Shown in pieces: positions 16,484 to 25,147 of a DNA stretch of 64,000 bases (the first letter of the stretch is position 1; each line of letters opens with the position of its first letter). A program made the position numbers and the translations under genes. The DNA comes from Rothia nasimurium (GTDB taxonomy: Bacteria; Actinomycetota; Actinomycetes; Actinomycetales; Micrococcaceae), in contig NZ_CAKMTJ010000005.1 of NCBI RefSeq assembly GCF_928392795.1, forward strand, positions 1 to 64,000. The letters are read 5' to 3'. Below the pieces are notes generated by a model. The model saw only the letters and a list, made by a program, of their open reading frames with translations. It was not told the origin of the DNA and did not search any database.

Positions 16484-17442
16484 TCGTTACCCTAACCGCT
16501 AACCCCAGCATGGACCGCACCGTGGAACTGAACCACGAAATCAAGCGCGGTGCCGTTCAGCGCGCCGTCGCGGCGGTGTCCGACCCCGGTGGCAAGGGCG
16601 TGAACATTGCCCGCGCCCTCAACATCTCCGGCTTCGAAACCGTAGCGGTGCTGCCCGGCGACAACGAAGACCCCGTACTGGCCAGCCTCAAAGAGGCAGA
16701 GGTGCCCTTCGTCAACATGCCCATCGGCGCCCCGATCCGCTCCAACATCACCATCGTTGAGCCCGACGGCACCACCACCAAGATCAACGCCCCCGGTGAG
16801 CCCCTGAACGATGTGGCCCAGCAGCAGCTAACCCGCCTCATGATCAAGGAAACCATCGAGGCCTCCTGGCTAGTGCTGGCAGGGTCCCTGCCCGCCGGCG
16901 TCCCCTCCGACTACTACGCCGTTGTGGGCCGCTCAATCCGCGAGTCCCTGGGCGAGAAAGCCCCCCGCATCGCCGTTGACACCTCCGGTGCAGCCCTGCG
17001 CGACGCCCTCGTTGGCCTGGACGGCATGCCCAACCTCATCAAGCCCAACTCCGAAGAACTCGCTGAGCTGGTCGGCAAAATCGAGATGGCGGACGAGCTT
17101 GAAGCCAGCCCCGAACTCACCGCAGCTACCGCCAAGGAACTGGTCGACCGAGGTGTCGAAATGGTCCTTGCTACCCTCGGTGGGGGAGGAGCCGTGCTGG
17201 TGACAGCAGAAGGTGCCTGGCACGCCGTCCACGCCCCCATCAAGGTGCGCTCCACCGTGGGCGCAGGCGACTGCTCCCTGGCCGGCTTCCTGATTGCCCA
17301 CGAGCAGGGCAAAACCCTGCCCGAATGCCTGGTGCAGGCGGTAGCCCACGGCTCAGCCGCAGCCTCCCTCCCCGGCACCCAGGTGCCCACCCTAGAATCA
17401 ACCACGCCCGAAGCAGTCACCCTGCGCGAGCTGGCCCTCTAA
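16480..17442 (+). CDS. fruK: 1-phosphofructokinase
   Basis: This 320-aa PfkB-family kinase phosphorylates fructose 1-phosphate, the product of the fructose PTS, to fructose 1,6-bisphosphate. The family signatures are both present: GGKGVNIARAL near residue 40 and TVGAGDCSLAGFL near residue 255, with Asp as the catalytic base. The substrate-binding start TLTANPSMDRTVEL is typical of FruK. It is coupled to the regulator gene by a 4-base overlap and lies 54 bases before fruA. Length is normal. Confidence 0.95.
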   Translation: MIVTLTANPSMDRTVELNHEIKRGAVQRAVAAVSDPGGKGVNIARALNISGFETVAVLPGDNEDPVLASLKEAEVPFVNMPIGAPIRSNITIVEPDGTTTKINAPGEPLNDVAQQQLTRLMIKETIEASWLVLAGSLPAGVPSDYYAVVGRSIRESLGEKAPRIAVDTSGAALRDALVGLDGMPNLIKPNSEELAELVGKIEMADELEASPELTAATAKELVDRGVEMVLATLGGGGAVLVTAEGAWHAVHAPIKVRSTVGAGDCSLAGFLIAHEQGKTLPECLVQAVAHGSAAASLPGTQVPTLESTTPEAVTLRELAL

Positions 17443-17496
17443 ACCCCAACCGAACCACATTCTCAAAACCCTAAAACACAATCCGAGGAGGAGCAC

Positions 17497-19497
17497 ATGT
17501 CTGCTCTCATCACTGCGGATCTCATCAGCCTCGATGAGAACCTCGGCGAGACCCGCTTCGATGTCATCGAGCATCTAGCTGGTGCCGTCGTAGGTGCTGG
17601 CCGCGCCACCGACTTTGAGACCCTCTACGCCGCTGCGCGTGCCCGCGAGGAAAAGACCGACACCGGCATCCCCGGTGGTATCGCTATTCCCCACTGCCGC
17701 AGTGAAGCAGTCACCGAGCCCACCCTGGCTATGGCCCGCCCCAACCCCGCCGTCGACTTCGGCGCTAAGGACGGCCCCGCCGACCTCATCTTCTTCATCG
17801 CGGCTCCCGCAGACGGCGACGAAGCCCACCTGAAGATTCTTTCTCAGATGGCTCGCTCCCTCATGAAGAAGTCCTTCACCGCAGCCCTGCGCGAAGCCAA
17901 GACCGCCGACGAGGTCGTCGTTCTTGTTGAAGAGGCCCTGGGCCTGCGCGAAAAGGCAGCTGAGGCACCCGCTGCGGACGCCGCGTCCGGCTCCGTAGCC
18001 GCTGCTGCTGAAGCAGAAGCCCCCGCCCGCCGCAAGAAGATTGTAGCTGTGACCAACTGCCCCACAGGCATTGCCCACACCTACATGGCAGCCGACGGTC
18101 TCAAGTACGCCGCCGAAGAGCTGGGCTACGACTTCAAGGTTGAGCCTCAGGGTTCGTCCGGTGGCGACAAGCTCACCCAGGCCGAGATTGACGAAGCTGA
18201 CGCCGTCGTCTTCGCCGTTGCCCTGCCTGTTCGCGGCCGCGAACGCTTCGCCGGTAAGCCCTACGTTGAAGCCCCCGTCAAGCGCGGTATCGACGAGCCC
18301 AAGGCCATGATTGAAGAAGCCCTTGCCGAAGCTGAGAAGCCCAACGGCAAGCGCGTTGCCGCAGGTGCAGCCGACTCCGCTGAAACTGCAGAAGAGGGCG
18401 GCTCCTGGGGTACCCGCATCTACAAGGCCCTGATGACCGGCGTCTCCTACATGATTCCCTTCGTGGCAGCGGGCGGTATCATCCTGGCTATCGGCTTCAT
18501 GCTCGAAGCCATCACCATGCCCAACCTGGGGGACGTTGACACCGAAGCCATCCTCTCCGGTGCCTCCCTGACCAACCTGGGCGACACCCCCCTCTCCCTC
18601 TACCTGGGTGCTGCCCTGCACACCATCGGTGCCTTCGGCCTGGGAGCCATGGTTCCGATTCTGGCAGCCTACATCGCCTACGGCCTGGCCCAGCGCCCCG
18701 GCATCGCCCCCGGCTTCATCGCCGGTTCTGTTGCCGTCATGGTCGGCGGTGGCTTCCTCGGCGGTATCGTCGCCGGTCTGCTCGCAGGTCTCTGCGCCTA
18801 CTGGCTCTCCCTGCTCAAGCTGCCCCGCTGGCTCGCGTCCATGATGCCCGTGGTCATTACCCCGCTGGTTGCCACCCTCTTCGCCGGTGGCCTCATGTTC
18901 TTCCTGCTCGGTGGCCCCCTGGCTTGGGTTACCACCTCCCTTGAGAACTGGCTCAACTCCATGACCGGTGCCTCAGCTATCCTGCTGGGCATCATCCTGG
19001 GTGCCATGATGGGCTTCGACCTCGGCGGCCCCGTCAACAAGGCAGCCTACCTCTTCGCCACCGCCGGTCTTTCCGCCGGTACCCTGGCCTCCCAGCAGGT
19101 CATGGCGGCCGTCATCATCTCCGGTATGGTACCCCCGCTGGCCATGGCCCTAGCCACCGCCGTCCGCCCCAAGCTCTTTAGCGCCCCCGAACGCGAAAAC
19201 GGCAAGGCAGCCTGGCTGCTGGGTGCCTCCTTCATCTCCGAAGGTGCCATCCCCTTCGCTACCGCCGACCCCCTGCGCGTGATTCCGTCCTCCGTTGTTG
19301 GTGCAGCCGTTGCCGGTGCTATCTCCATGGGCGCAGGCGTCGCCTCACCCGCACCCCACGGTGGTGTCTGGATCATCGCCCTGGTTGAGAACCCCCTCAT
19401 GTTCCTTGTGGCCGCTATCGCAGGTACCGTAGTGGGTGCACTCATGTATATTGTTCTCAAGTCACTTGCAGGCCGTAAGGTCGAGGCAACTGCCTAA
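17497..19497 (+). CDS. fruA: PTS fructose transporter subunit IIABC
   Basis: This 666-aa protein takes up fructose and phosphorylates it to fructose 1-phosphate. Domains run EIIA (about 1-150, phosphorylated His66 in AIPHCR), an Ala/Glu-rich linker, EIIB (about 180-280, phosphorylated Cys188 in TNCPTGIAHTY), and a membrane EIIC (about 300-660, about nine or ten helices). GGPVNKAAYLFAT and the EGAIPF motif are typical of fructose EIIC. An AGGAGGAG ribosome binding site precedes the ATG. It lies between fruK and ptsI. The fusion order A-B-C is normal for actinobacteria. Confidence 0.95.
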   Translation: MSALITADLISLDENLGETRFDVIEHLAGAVVGAGRATDFETLYAAARAREEKTDTGIPGGIAIPHCRSEAVTEPTLAMARPNPAVDFGAKDGPADLIFFIAAPADGDEAHLKILSQMARSLMKKSFTAALREAKTADEVVVLVEEALGLREKAAEAPAADAASGSVAAAAEAEAPARRKKIVAVTNCPTGIAHTYMAADGLKYAAEELGYDFKVEPQGSSGGDKLTQAEIDEADAVVFAVALPVRGRERFAGKPYVEAPVKRGIDEPKAMIEEALAEAEKPNGKRVAAGAADSAETAEEGGSWGTRIYKALMTGVSYMIPFVAAGGIILAIGFMLEAITMPNLGDVDTEAILSGASLTNLGDTPLSLYLGAALHTIGAFGLGAMVPILAAYIAYGLAQRPGIAPGFIAGSVAVMVGGGFLGGIVAGLLAGLCAYWLSLLKLPRWLASMMPVVITPLVATLFAGGLMFFLLGGPLAWVTTSLENWLNSMTGASAILLGIILGAMMGFDLGGPVNKAAYLFATAGLSAGTLASQQVMAAVIISGMVPPLAMALATAVRPKLFSAPERENGKAAWLLGASFISEGAIPFATADPLRVIPSSVVGAAVAGAISMGAGVASPAPHGGVWIIALVENPLMFLVAAIAGTVVGALMYIVLKSLAGRKVEATA

Positions 19498-19527
19498 ATC
19501 ACTTCAACCTCTTAGAAGGAAAACACT

Positions 19528-21225
19528 ATGACTATCTACAAGGGTGTCGGCGTCTACGCCGGCCGCGTTATCGGCAAAGTCCTTCAGATGCCCGAGCCCA
19601 TCAAGGCTCCCTCATCATCCCTGAAGCTCTCCGCCGACGAAACCCCCGAGCAGGCCGCCGAGCGTATCAAGGCAGCTGCCGAGACCGTCAAGAACGGCCT
19701 GTTGGAACGCGCCGAGCACGCCAGCCGTGACGGCAAGGCCGTGCTCAAGTCCACCTCCCAGATGGCAACCGACCGCGCCCTGCTCAAGAGCGCTATCAAG
19801 ATTGTTGAGAAGCAGGGCAAGGCCCCCGAGCTGGCAGTCTGGGAAGCCGCATCAGCCTTCGCTGACCAGATGGCAGCCCTGGGTGGCTACATGGCCGAGC
19901 GTGTCACCGACATTCACGACGTCCGCGCCCGCATCGTCGCCGAACTGACCGGCCAGCAGGCCCCCGGCATCCCCGTCTCTGCTGAGCCCTTCATCCTGGC
20001 AGCTATCGACCTGGCACCGGCAGACACCGCCACCCTTGACCCCAAGCAGGTCGTCGCCCTTATCACCTCCGACGGCGGCCCCCAGGCCCACACCGCGATT
20101 CTTGCTCGCGGCCTCGGCCTGCCCGCCATCGTTGCCGCCAAGGGCGTCACCGACATCGAAAACGGCACCGAAGTCTACATTGACTCCAACGAAGGCACCG
20201 TCAACACCGAGGTCACCGATGAGCACCGCGACCTGGCCGAAAAGTACGCCAACCGCAAGGAACTGCCCGACTTCGACGGTACCGGCGTCATGGCAGACGG
20301 CACTCTCGTGCCCCTCTACGCCAACGTCGGCGACGGCAAGAGCGCAGAAAAGGCAGCAGGACTCAAGGCCGAAGGCGTGGGCCTGCTCCGCACCGAATTC
20401 GGCTTCCTGGGCCACGACGCTGAACCCTCAGTAGAAACCCAGACTGCCAGCTACAAGGCCGTCTTCGACGCCTTCCCCGGCCAGCACATCGTCGTCCGCA
20501 CCCTCGACGCAGGCGCCGACAAGCCCCTGCCCTTCCTCAACGTCAAGGAAGAAGAGAACCCCGCCCTCGGCGTCCGCGGCTACCGCACTGACTGGACCGT
20601 GCCCGGCGTCCTCGAACGCCAGCTCGAAGCTATCAAGGCAGCAGCCGACGGCTCCGACGCCGACATCTGGGTCATGGCCCCCATGATCTCAACCACCTCA
20701 GAAGCCCGCCGCTTCAAGGAAATGGTTGATGAAGTAGGCTTGGCAACCCGCGGCGTCATGGTCGAAACCCCCGCAGCAGCCGTCAACGCTGAAGCGATCC
20801 TCGGTGAAGTCGACTTCGTCTCCATCGGCACCAACGACCTCACACAGTACACCATGGCAGCAGACCGCCTGCTCGGCGACCTGGCCCACCTCAATAACCC
20901 CTGGCAGCCCGCCGTCCTCAAGATGATCAAGCTGACCGTCGAAGGCGCCAAGCGAGCATCCGCCAAGGCCGGTGTCAAGAAGTACGTCTCCGTCTGTGGT
21001 GAAGCAGCAGCCGACCCCGCACTGGCCGTCGTTCTCGTCGGCCTGGGCGTTGACACCCTCTCCATGAACGCTGGCGCCATGGCAGCTGTCTCCGCCGTGC
21101 TCAAGTCGGTCACCCCCGAAAAGGCCCAGCAGATCGCCAACGACGCCCTCGACCAGATCTCCTCAGCAGAAGCTAAGGAAGCAGCGCGCAAGCACCTGCC
21201 GATCCTGGACGAGCTCGGTCTCTAA
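19528..21225 (+). CDS. ptsI: Phosphoenolpyruvate-protein phosphotransferase (PTS enzyme I)
   Basis: This 565-aa cytoplasmic enzyme moves phosphate from PEP to HPr. The phosphorylated His is in GGPQAHTAILARG (about residue 188). The PEP-binding barrel shows LLRTEFGFL, DAGADKPLPF, GTNDLTQYTMAADR and the catalytic Cys in VSVCGEAAADP. It starts 30 bases after fruA with an AGAAGGAAA ribosome binding site. A long stem-loop separates it from ptsH. Placing ptsI inside a fructose operon is common in actinobacteria, which often have few PTS sugars. Confidence 0.96.
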   Translation: MTIYKGVGVYAGRVIGKVLQMPEPIKAPSSSLKLSADETPEQAAERIKAAAETVKNGLLERAEHASRDGKAVLKSTSQMATDRALLKSAIKIVEKQGKAPELAVWEAASAFADQMAALGGYMAERVTDIHDVRARIVAELTGQQAPGIPVSAEPFILAAIDLAPADTATLDPKQVVALITSDGGPQAHTAILARGLGLPAIVAAKGVTDIENGTEVYIDSNEGTVNTEVTDEHRDLAEKYANRKELPDFDGTGVMADGTLVPLYANVGDGKSAEKAAGLKAEGVGLLRTEFGFLGHDAEPSVETQTASYKAVFDAFPGQHIVVRTLDAGADKPLPFLNVKEEENPALGVRGYRTDWTVPGVLERQLEAIKAAADGSDADIWVMAPMISTTSEARRFKEMVDEVGLATRGVMVETPAAAVNAEAILGEVDFVSIGTNDLTQYTMAADRLLGDLAHLNNPWQPAVLKMIKLTVEGAKRASAKAGVKKYVSVCGEAAADPALAVVLVGLGVDTLSMNAGAMAAVSAVLKSVTPEKAQQIANDALDQISSAEAKEAARKHLPILDELGL

Positions 21226-21233
21226 CCTCCACC

Positions 21234-21315
21234 GTCCACTACTGAATAAATCACACCAAAATAAGCGGTTAACACGCGCGAAACATACGCACCTGATTTA
21301 GACTCAGTAGTGGAC
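21234..21315. repeat. 82-nt stem-loop between ptsI and ptsH
   Basis: GTCCACTACTGA (21234-21245) pairs perfectly with TCAGTAGTGGAC (21304-21315). TAAATCA (21247-21253) pairs with TGATTTA (21294-21300). This gives a 19-bp stem with a small internal loop and a 40-base apical region. There is no U-run after it, so it is not a simple terminator. Confidence 0.7.
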
Positions 21316-21349
21316 AACAAATCCGCACCCCCTTTATAAGGAGAACACC

Positions 21350-21628
21350 ATGGCAGAACGTATTGCCACCATCGCAAGCCGTGTTGGCCTGCACGCCCGC
21401 CCCGCAGCGATCTTCGCTGAAGCAGCAGGCGACCTCCCCGTTGAAGTCACCATCGCAGCTGAAGGCGAGCCCGCAGACGAGGCAATGGACGCAGCATCCA
21501 TCCTGTCCCTGATGTCACTCGGCGCTAAGCACGGCGACAAGGTCGTTCTGCGCGCAGAGGGCGAAGGCGCTGAAGAAGCACTCGACACCCTGGTCAAGAT
21601 CCTCGAGACCGACCACGACGCCGAGTAA
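21350..21628 (+). CDS. ptsH: Phosphocarrier protein HPr
   Basis: This 92-aa protein passes phosphate from enzyme I to the EIIA domain of FruA and other sugar permeases. The phosphorylated His15 sits in RVGLHARPAAIF. The second conserved segment, DAASILSLMSLGAKHGD, holds the position of the regulatory Ser of firmicute HPr (here Ser50); no HPr kinase is in view. A TAAGGAGA ribosome binding site precedes the ATG. The 125-base gap to ptsI contains the stem-loop. A hairpin follows the stop. Confidence 0.95.
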   Translation: MAERIATIASRVGLHARPAAIFAEAAGDLPVEVTIAAEGEPADEAMDAASILSLMSLGAKHGDKVVLRAEGEGAEEALDTLVKILETDHDAE

Positions 21629-21651
21629 TTTCAGCCTAACGGTTTAAACGT

Positions 21652-21682
21652 GAAGCCCCCGCTTACTGCAAGCGGGGGCTTC
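21652..21682 (+). terminator. Hairpin after ptsH
   Basis: A 13-bp perfect stem (GAAGCCCCCGCTT and its complement) with a 5-base loop closes the PTS operon. No clear T-run follows. Confidence 0.7.
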
Positions 21683-21836
21683 GCTGCACCCGGGCTAGGG
21701 GCGGTAGAGCAGACGCCCAGCTACACCAGACGAAACTCACGGCGCCCACAGGGTGCATAGCCCGCCCACTCTCGATAGACTGGGAAGCTGAAACCTTTCC
21801 CGCGCCCACGCGCGCACGAAAAGAAAAAGAGGGACC

Positions 21837-22937
21837 TTGCGACAGTTCACAGCCCGCTTCGCTACCGACGCCGAAATCGCCTCCTGGGATGACCACGTCA
21901 TCGCCAGCCCCGGTGGCGGCAACCTGCTGCAGTCAGCGTCCTTCGCTTCCGTCAAAGCCAAGTACGGCTGGAAGCCTCTCTACCTGGTCTACGAAGGCAC
22001 CACCGTCCTTGACGGCGCAGAGGCCCCTTTTGCCAGCTACAACCTGGTGCTCGAAAAGTCCGTACCTGCCCTCGGCAAAATCTGGTACATGATCAAGGGC
22101 CCCGGCGTGAACTCCGTTGAAGAGATTCCCGCGATTCTCGATGCCAACAAGGACTTCATCAAGCGCGAAAAACTGGGCGTCTTCGCGGTCAAGATTGAGC
22201 CCGATATCATTGCAGACGACTCCATCAACGCCTTTATGGCCAAGACCGGCCTGGTCAAGAGCTGGAACATCCAGCCCAACGACTCCACCGCAATTCTCGA
22301 TACCGACAAGAGCGAAGAAGACGTCCTCAAGTCTCTCTCATCCCGCGGACGCAACGCCGTACGCCGCTCCCTGCGCGAGGGCTGCGAAGTTGAGCGCGTG
22401 CCGCTGACCGAAGAGAACATGAAGAAGATGTACGCCCTCATGGATACCGTGGGTCAGGGCAACGCCAACGTGCACCTGCGTTCCTACGACTACTACCGCG
22501 ACTTTTGGACCACCTTTGAAAAGGCTGGCCAGGGCCGCCTCTACTTCACCTACGAGGACGGTGAACCCTCAGTAGGTGCCTACGTGATTCGCTACGGCGA
22601 GAAGGGCACCTACAAGGACGGCGGTTCCAAGCCCCGCCGCAAGCAGTACGGCGACTCCCACCAGGTACAGTGGACAGCACTGACCGACCTGATGAAGGAA
22701 TTCGAGATTAAGAGCTACGATTTCTGCGGCACCCCGCCCAAGAGCGAGCTCAAGAACAAGGAGCACCACCACTACGGCCTGGGTCTCTTCAAGACCTCCT
22801 TCACCAAGGACGTCATCGACTACGTTGGCGTCTGGGACCAGGTGCTTTCACCGGTCAAGTACAAGGCCTGGAACCAGGCTGTTGAGAAGGTTATGCGCCA
22901 GCTCTGGGTCCGTAAGACCGGCCAGCCTTTCTACTAA
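21837..22937 (+). CDS. FemX/FemAB-family aminoacyltransferase (peptidoglycan cross-bridge)
   Basis: This 366-aa protein belongs to the Fem family (two GNAT-like domains), which uses aminoacyl-tRNA to add cross-bridge residues to lipid II. Recognisable parts are an N-terminal LQSASFASVKAKYGW, a middle SRGRNAVRRSLREG, and a C-terminal block YKDGGSKPRRKQYGDSH. The long charged coiled-coil arm of FemA is not obvious, which fits FemX/MurM-like members. The start is a TTG at 21837 with GAGGGA just before it, which is closer than ideal. The gene stands alone between the PTS operon and the ThrE pair. The amino acid added cannot be told from sequence. Confidence 0.83.
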   Translation: MRQFTARFATDAEIASWDDHVIASPGGGNLLQSASFASVKAKYGWKPLYLVYEGTTVLDGAEAPFASYNLVLEKSVPALGKIWYMIKGPGVNSVEEIPAILDANKDFIKREKLGVFAVKIEPDIIADDSINAFMAKTGLVKSWNIQPNDSTAILDTDKSEEDVLKSLSSRGRNAVRRSLREGCEVERVPLTEENMKKMYALMDTVGQGNANVHLRSYDYYRDFWTTFEKAGQGRLYFTYEDGEPSVGAYVIRYGEKGTYKDGGSKPRRKQYGDSHQVQWTALTDLMKEFEIKSYDFCGTPPKSELKNKEHHHYGLGLFKTSFTKDVIDYVGVWDQVLSPVKYKAWNQAVEKVMRQLWVRKTGQPFY

Positions 22938-23017
22938 ACCGACCCCGGTTCAATCTGGGTACAGCGGACGCTGTGCCTGAACAACTTTCACCGTAAGAGG
23001 CGGAAGGAGTAATCCCT

Positions 23018-25147
23018 TTGACCCCCAGCAAGACTCCCTTGCAGCAAAAGGCTTACCCTTCCGCCTCTGCTTTTGATATGGCTCCCTCTGATGAGGGCAC
23101 CGGGGCCGGGGCCTTTGGGCAGACGGCTCTGCTGCCGCGCATGGCATCGGGCGAAAGCCCCGCGACTGGGCAGGGGAGTGCCGCGAAGCAAGCACAGGGA
23201 GCGGACGCCGGTGGGCAGGACGCCCCCGCCCCCTCGTCCGCGCAGGCCTGGGGGCCCTTGCCGGTTGTGTCGCTTGATGAGGTGCGCGACCCCCAGCTGC
23301 GTAACCGCCTGGCCCACCTGGGGCAGGGGGAGCCTGCCAGCGCTTTTGATACTCCCGCAGAAGCTACAGGGCCTGCGGTAAGCGGGGCCGCTGACCCACC
23401 GGCCTCCGCTTTTGATTTAGCGGCCCCCACCAGCTACAAGGTGCCCTCTGCCTTCGGCCCGGCTACCGACCTGAGCCTGCAGACGGCTGAACCTGACGAA
23501 GAGACCAGTCCGGTCACAGCGGGTACTCCCACCGTGGATGAGGCTACCGGCCTGCAACAGGCCTCCTACCCCTCAGCGGCTGGGCCTCATACCGTTGCAC
23601 TCCCCACAGCCCCTCGCCGGGCGAGTAAGCGCCCCTCGCGGGTGCGCTCATCCCTGAAATCTTTTGTGAGCACCGACCAGTCGCTGACCAAGCCCATGCG
23701 GGGTATCGCTCGCCTGGCCCAGCGTCCCTTCAACATCGCTGCTGCCCACCGCGCCGAATATGTGCGTGAGAAGGAAGAGGCCCGTGAGGTCCTCAACTTC
23801 TCCCTGCGTCTAGCCGAGACTATGTTCCACTACGGGGCAGATACCGTCGATGTGGACTCGGCGATTGTGGCCGTGTGTGCAGCCTACGGGCTGGACGATG
23901 TTGAAATTGATATCACCAACCAGTCGGTGATTATCAACTACGTCTCCGATATTGACGAGGTCGATGACCGCACCCGGGCTATTAACCTGAGCGAGCCCGA
24001 AAACTCAGCACCCGGTAAAGAACGCTTTAGCCATACGGTTATGCGTGTGGTGCGCTCCTGGTCAGAGAACTACGCTGCCCTGGACGACATCTACAAGCTC
24101 ATTAACGACATCACCGCTGGTGGCTTACCCCGCCACCGGGCCGAGCGTCGCCTACACAAAATCAATACCGCTAAAAAGCCCTACTCACCCATGGTCATTA
24201 TGCTGGCCAACATCGTGGCGGCTTTCTCCCTGGTCCTGGCCCTGGGTGGGTCTCTGGCGGCGGGAGCTGTGGGCGGTATCGTCTTCCTTGCGATTCACTT
24301 CGTTAACAGCCTGATTTCTAAGCTCAAGATGCCCGGCTTCTTTAACATGGCAGCGGGTGCCGGTGTGGTTACCTTCGCCGCTATTTATATATCGGATGAG
24401 GCATCTATCTTCTCTCAAGTGGGCTTTCACGTCTCAGCGCCCCACATTGTGGCGGCCGGGCTCATCATGCTCCTGCCCACCGCCCGGCTGGTCTCGACGG
24501 TGCAGGACGCCCTCAACGGCTTCCCGCTCACGGCGGCGGGTAAGTTCGTGTCAACGGGCATGTCCTTCCTGGGTATCGTGGTGGGGCTGGCCTCGGCGGT
24601 AGCGGTGCTGTCGGTACTGGGCGTGAGTGAACTCGATATCACCGAAACGCGGTTTGTGGGAGCAAGCTTAGGGGTCAGCTATACCTTCTTCATGCTGGCC
24701 TCCCTGGCTTTTGCCGTGACCACTCACGCCCGCTGGCGTACCCTGCTATGGATCCTGCTGATAGCTACCTGCGGGTTCTGGGTCTACCAGGGCTACACGC
24801 TCCTGTTCGGTGCCGGTGCGGGCCGAGCCAACACAGCCTTTGCAGCTCTTGTTATCGGCCTGATGAGCACCTTTTTGGCCTACCGCCTGCACGCCCCGGC
24901 CTCTATTTTCTATGTTCCTGCCCTGACCTTCCTGCTCCCCGGTCTCTCAGTATTCCGCGGCCTTTACCTTTTCACGGTCGAGGCTAATTCCGATGCTGGC
25001 GTGCCAGGTATGGTGGCAGCTATCGCCATTATTCTGTCCATGGCTTCGGGTGTGGTGCTGGGTAGCTACCTCATGCAGTACATTATTCAGCGCTACCTCA
25101 GCCCGGCCCTTGACGGTAGTGAGCAGAAAGAAAAGCGTGACCGCTAG
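23018..25147 (+). CDS. thrE: ThrE-family threonine/serine exporter, with long N-terminal extension
   Basis: This 709-aa protein joins a cytoplasmic DUF1212 domain (about 255-420: FSLRLAETMFHYGADTVDVD, then ITNQSVIINYVSD) to about ten membrane helices, the ThrE/DUF3815 layout. ThrE of Corynebacterium exports threonine and serine. The first about 230 residues are an Ala/Pro-rich, presumably unstructured extension. It repeats an [AP]-S-A-F-D motif at least three times, plus PSAFGP. The start is TTG at 23018 with an AAGGAG 8 bases upstream. A paralogue overlaps its 3' end. Confidence 0.85.
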   Translation: MTPSKTPLQQKAYPSASAFDMAPSDEGTGAGAFGQTALLPRMASGESPATGQGSAAKQAQGADAGGQDAPAPSSAQAWGPLPVVSLDEVRDPQLRNRLAHLGQGEPASAFDTPAEATGPAVSGAADPPASAFDLAAPTSYKVPSAFGPATDLSLQTAEPDEETSPVTAGTPTVDEATGLQQASYPSAAGPHTVALPTAPRRASKRPSRVRSSLKSFVSTDQSLTKPMRGIARLAQRPFNIAAAHRAEYVREKEEAREVLNFSLRLAETMFHYGADTVDVDSAIVAVCAAYGLDDVEIDITNQSVIINYVSDIDEVDDRTRAINLSEPENSAPGKERFSHTVMRVVRSWSENYAALDDIYKLINDITAGGLPRHRAERRLHKINTAKKPYSPMVIMLANIVAAFSLVLALGGSLAAGAVGGIVFLAIHFVNSLISKLKMPGFFNMAAGAGVVTFAAIYISDEASIFSQVGFHVSAPHIVAAGLIMLLPTARLVSTVQDALNGFPLTAAGKFVSTGMSFLGIVVGLASAVAVLSVLGVSELDITETRFVGASLGVSYTFFMLASLAFAVTTHARWRTLLWILLIATCGFWVYQGYTLLFGAGAGRANTAFAALVIGLMSTFLAYRLHAPASIFYVPALTFLLPGLSVFRGLYLFTVEANSDAGVPGMVAAIAIILSMASGVVLGSYLMQYIIQRYLSPALDGSEQKEKRDR

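Noticed and set aside
17575..18621. A 348-codon open frame antisense to fruA
   Set aside because: It is the mirror of a high-GC, codon-biased real gene; its protein is Gly/Val-rich with no family motif and no ribosome binding site.
24993..25136. Upstream extension of the second ThrE gene
   Set aside because: It lies inside the first ThrE gene in another frame and has no family similarity; GTG at 25137 is the better start.
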